Shown here: piece after piece, positions 6,694 through 7,921 of the stretch
Layout of the letters: each line of letters opens with the position of its first letter
Position numbering within the stretch: position 1 is the stretch's first letter
From: Pseudomonadota bacterium
GTDB taxonomy: Bacteria; Pseudomonadota; Alphaproteobacteria; UBA8366; JADFVY01
DNA length: 7,921 nucleotides
Assembly: GCA_015222795.1 (NCBI GenBank)
Contig: JADFVY010000292.1
Location: 1-7,921 of the forward strand
Reading direction: 5' to 3'
The notes under the pieces: generated by a model
What the model saw: only the letters and a program-made list of their open reading frames with translations
What the model was told of the DNA's origin: nothing
Database searches by the model: none
Position numbers and translations under genes: made by a program

Positions 6694-7002
6694 ATGAAGA
6701 TGAGCGCACTTTTGGTATCGGCTATCGCCCTTGCTTTCGTGGCGGCCGGGCCGGCCCAGGCGGGCGGCGACGCGGCCGCGGGAAAGACGCTGGCGAAAAA
6801 ATGCTCCACCTGTCACGGTGCCAACGGCGAGGGCAAGAAGAAAAACCCACCATTGGCCGGGATGGAGGAAGGTGCCTTTATCCAGGCGATGGCGGACTAC
6901 AAGTCCGGCGCGAAGGAAAACAAAAGTATGAAGCGCTACGCCACGAAACTGAGCGACGAGGATGTCGCTAACCTGGCGGCCTATTACCATTCGCTGAAGT
7001 AA
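6694..7002 (+). CDS. Small class I cytochrome c, c553-like
   Basis: This protein of 102 residues has a signal peptide cleaved near AQA at 21-23, leaving a mature protein of about 79 residues. CSTCH at 37-41 starts the motif CHGxNGEG, NPPLAGM follows, the candidate axial methionine is Met79 (KSMKRYA), and the protein ends in VANLAAYYHSLK. This is the compact single-domain fold of soluble periplasmic electron carriers such as c553 and the halves of c4. AAGGAGA at 6681-6687 lies six bases before the ATG. The gap of 124 bases after the PSC-like gene contains no clear terminator, so both may share the FNR-like promoter, though a separate promoter is possible. A clear terminator follows. Its sequence resembles single domains of the two four-heme proteins in the window. 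It probably shuttles electrons between the membrane proteins here and an acceptor encoded elsewhere. Confidence 0.92.
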   Translation: MKMSALLVSAIALAFVAAGPAQAGGDAAAGKTLAKKCSTCHGANGEGKKKNPPLAGMEEGAFIQAMADYKSGAKENKSMKRYATKLSDEDVANLAAYYHSLK

Positions 7003-7034
7003 GCGTCGATCAACCGCGACCGACCGCGACAGAG

Positions 7035-7083
7035 ACCCCTCCATGCCGGTGCGACAGCATCTGGCGTGGGGGGTTTTTATTTG
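7035..7083 (+). terminator. Rho-independent terminator after the c553-like gene
   Basis: ACCCCTCCATGCC (7035-7047) pairs imperfectly with GGCGTGGGGGGT (7063-7074) and is followed by TTTTTATTT. It starts 33 bases after the stop codon at 7002. The stem has a bulge and G-T pairs, but the stem plus T-run is convincing for an intrinsic terminator ending the 6165-7002 unit. Confidence 0.8.
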
Positions 7084-7110
7084 TGGACGCGGCAATCGCC
7101 GAATGTCCAA

Positions 7111-7124
7111 GTGATCTGGATCAA
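7111..7124. promoter_or_regulatory. FNR-like box, distal member of the pair before the DUF411 gene
   Basis: GTGATCTGGATCAA has one mismatch to TTGAT-N4-ATCAA. It lies after the terminator that closes the preceding unit, so it most likely belongs to the gene at 7292. It is 26 bp from the next box, centre to centre. Confidence 0.55.
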
Positions 7125-7136
7125 TGATTCGCGCCA

Positions 7137-7150
7137 ATGATTTGCATCAA
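7137..7150. promoter_or_regulatory. FNR-like box, proximal member of the pair before the DUF411 gene
   Basis: ATGATTTGCATCAA has one mismatch to TTGAT-N4-ATCAA. With this box at -41.5 the start would be near 7185, and CAAACT at 7173-7178 would be a poor -10 element, so the promoter position is uncertain. The leader to the ATG at 7292 would be about 107 bases, in which I see no gene or clear riboswitch. Confidence 0.55.
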
Positions 7151-7291
7151 TGAACCGGCAGGGACACCCGCTCAAACTGTCATGGTTTCAGGCTGGCCCG
7201 GGTGTTTGCATGGGGCGCCGGAAAATTTTCGAACGAACCGGCGGGCGGGACAGCGCATGATCCGCGCGCCAATGGTTTAAGGAGAACCAGG

Positions 7292-7783
7292 ATGAAGGAC
7301 ATTGTCAACGGAGACATCGTACCGGCCGGCAGGCGGCGGATGCTGAAACTGCTCGGCCCGGGACTATTGCTGGGTGCTGCCGCCCTGGCTGGCCGGCCGG
7401 CATCGGCGGCGGTCCTGCCGAGCGTCACGTTATACAAGAACCCGAATTGCGGCTGTTGCGGCATCTGGGCGAAATATATGCGGGCGAGCGGCTACATGGT
7501 GAAGGTTCTGATGCGCGACGATATGGAGCCGATCAAGCTGCGCGCCGGGGTGCCGGACGGTCTTGCGACCTGCCATACGGCGTTCATCGAGGATTACGTC
7601 ATCGAGGGCCACGTGCCCCTGCCGGCGATCGAGAAAATGCTGAAGGAACGCCCGAAGATCCTCGGCCTCGCCGTTCCGGGCATGCCGGCCGGTTCGCCGG
7701 GAATGCCGAGCATCAACAAGGCACCTTTCAAGGTATTCACCTTCGACGCCGACGAAAACGTGGCCGTGTATATGTCGTTCTAG
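7292..7783 (+). CDS. DUF411 family putative metal-binding protein with Tat-like signal
   Basis: This 163-residue protein begins with GRRRMLKLLG at 13-22, a twin-arginine-like motif, followed by a hydrophobic stretch and ASA at 37-39, so export in a folded state is plausible. The mature part has the DUF411 pattern: VTLYKNPNCGCCGIW with CxCC at 53-56, then GVPDGLATCHTAF (Cys94, His95), YVIEGHVP (His107), and GLAVPGMPAGSPGM (Met131, Met138). These Cys, His and Met residues could bind copper or another soft metal; DUF411 genes are often found near copper-handling genes, but the biochemical role is not established. The start at 7292 is chosen because AAGGAGA at 7279-7285 is six bases upstream and the Tat motif follows; the in-frame start at 7202 would add 30 residues with no such site. 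It is separated from the cytochromes by a terminator and by its own pair of FNR-like boxes. A role in metal or thiol handling for the same respiratory programme is inferred. Confidence 0.88.
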   Translation: MKDIVNGDIVPAGRRRMLKLLGPGLLLGAAALAGRPASAAVLPSVTLYKNPNCGCCGIWAKYMRASGYMVKVLMRDDMEPIKLRAGVPDGLATCHTAFIEDYVIEGHVPLPAIEKMLKERPKILGLAVPGMPAGSPGMPSINKAPFKVFTFDADENVAVYMSF

Positions 7784-7831
7784 AGCGGATCGCAATTGAT
7801 CGCACTCACGATCAATTGCGTGAATCCGCTC
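7783..7831. repeat. Long imperfect inverted repeat at the 3' end of the DUF411 gene
   Basis: The left arm (7783-7802, beginning GAGCGGAT and ending GCAATTGATCG) pairs with the right arm (7809-7831) apart from a three-base bulge, around a loop of six bases. The left arm begins at the last base of the TAG stop codon. No T-run follows on the plus strand. It could be a terminator between converging genes or a copy of a dispersed intergenic palindrome; one copy in the window cannot decide. The last 90 bases of the window (7832-7921) hold nothing I can assign. Confidence 0.6.
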
Positions 7832-7921
7832 GACACTGAAGATAGACATTCAGACGACGGTGCGTCACGGAGGCGAATCTTCAGGCCGCGCCGGTTGACC
7901 AGGCTCGGGGGTGCCGGTTAG

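Noticed and set aside
6544..7137. Minus-strand open frame of 197 codons opposite the c553-like gene
   Set aside because: It runs through a terminator and an FNR-like box, starts with TTG, and is antisense to an unmistakable small cytochrome c.
7865..7921. Possible C-terminal end of a minus-strand gene entering from the right edge
   Set aside because: An open frame of 18 codons ends at a TGA here and would fit a converging gene, but the Pro-rich translation has no recognisable feature and the length is too short to support a call.
1..7921. CRISPR arrays, tRNA or rRNA genes, transposases, toxin-antitoxin genes
   Set aside because: I looked for repeated spacers, cloverleaf-like CCA or TTCGA patterns and mobile element proteins on both strands and saw none.

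Overview
The window reads as a piece of a moderately GC-rich proteobacterial chromosome (lineage not resolvable further from this sequence). It is dominated by c-type cytochromes: 20 CxxCH heme-attachment motifs lie in six genes within about 6.5 kb. All six cytochrome products carry an export signal, lipoprotein signal or membrane anchor. No terminal reductase or oxidase, no RNA gene, no CRISPR array and no transposase is visible.

Layout. At the left edge is the C-terminal end of a HemY-type protoporphyrinogen oxidase (1-238, +). After a 280-bp gap with an FNR/DNR-like box comes a forward pair. The first gene (522-2504) encodes a nine-heme c-type domain fused to a six-helix b-type cytochrome domain. 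The second (2574-3671) encodes a four-heme lipoprotein made of four class I cytochrome c domains. Two strong hairpins follow. On the minus strand is a second pair: a membrane protein with a single c-heme (5088-5852) and, downstream of it, a second four-domain cytochrome c with an ordinary signal peptide (3864-5012). A 312-bp divergent region with two FNR-like boxes separates this pair from two forward genes, a stand-alone planctomycete-type (PSC-like) monoheme protein (6165-6569) and a small c553-like cytochrome (6694-7002) that ends in a rho-independent terminator. Another pair of FNR-like boxes precedes a DUF411 family protein with a Tat-like signal (7292-7783), followed by a long imperfect inverted repeat.

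How the genes may work together (inference): the 9-heme/b-type fusion has the architecture expected of a quinol oxidase that passes electrons from the membrane to periplasmic hemes, comparable to Geobacter CbcL. The multidomain and small class I cytochromes could carry electrons onward. Boxes of the TTGAT-N4-ATCAA type before three transcription units suggest one Crp/Fnr-family regulator responding to low oxygen or nitrogen oxides. The final electron acceptor is not encoded here.
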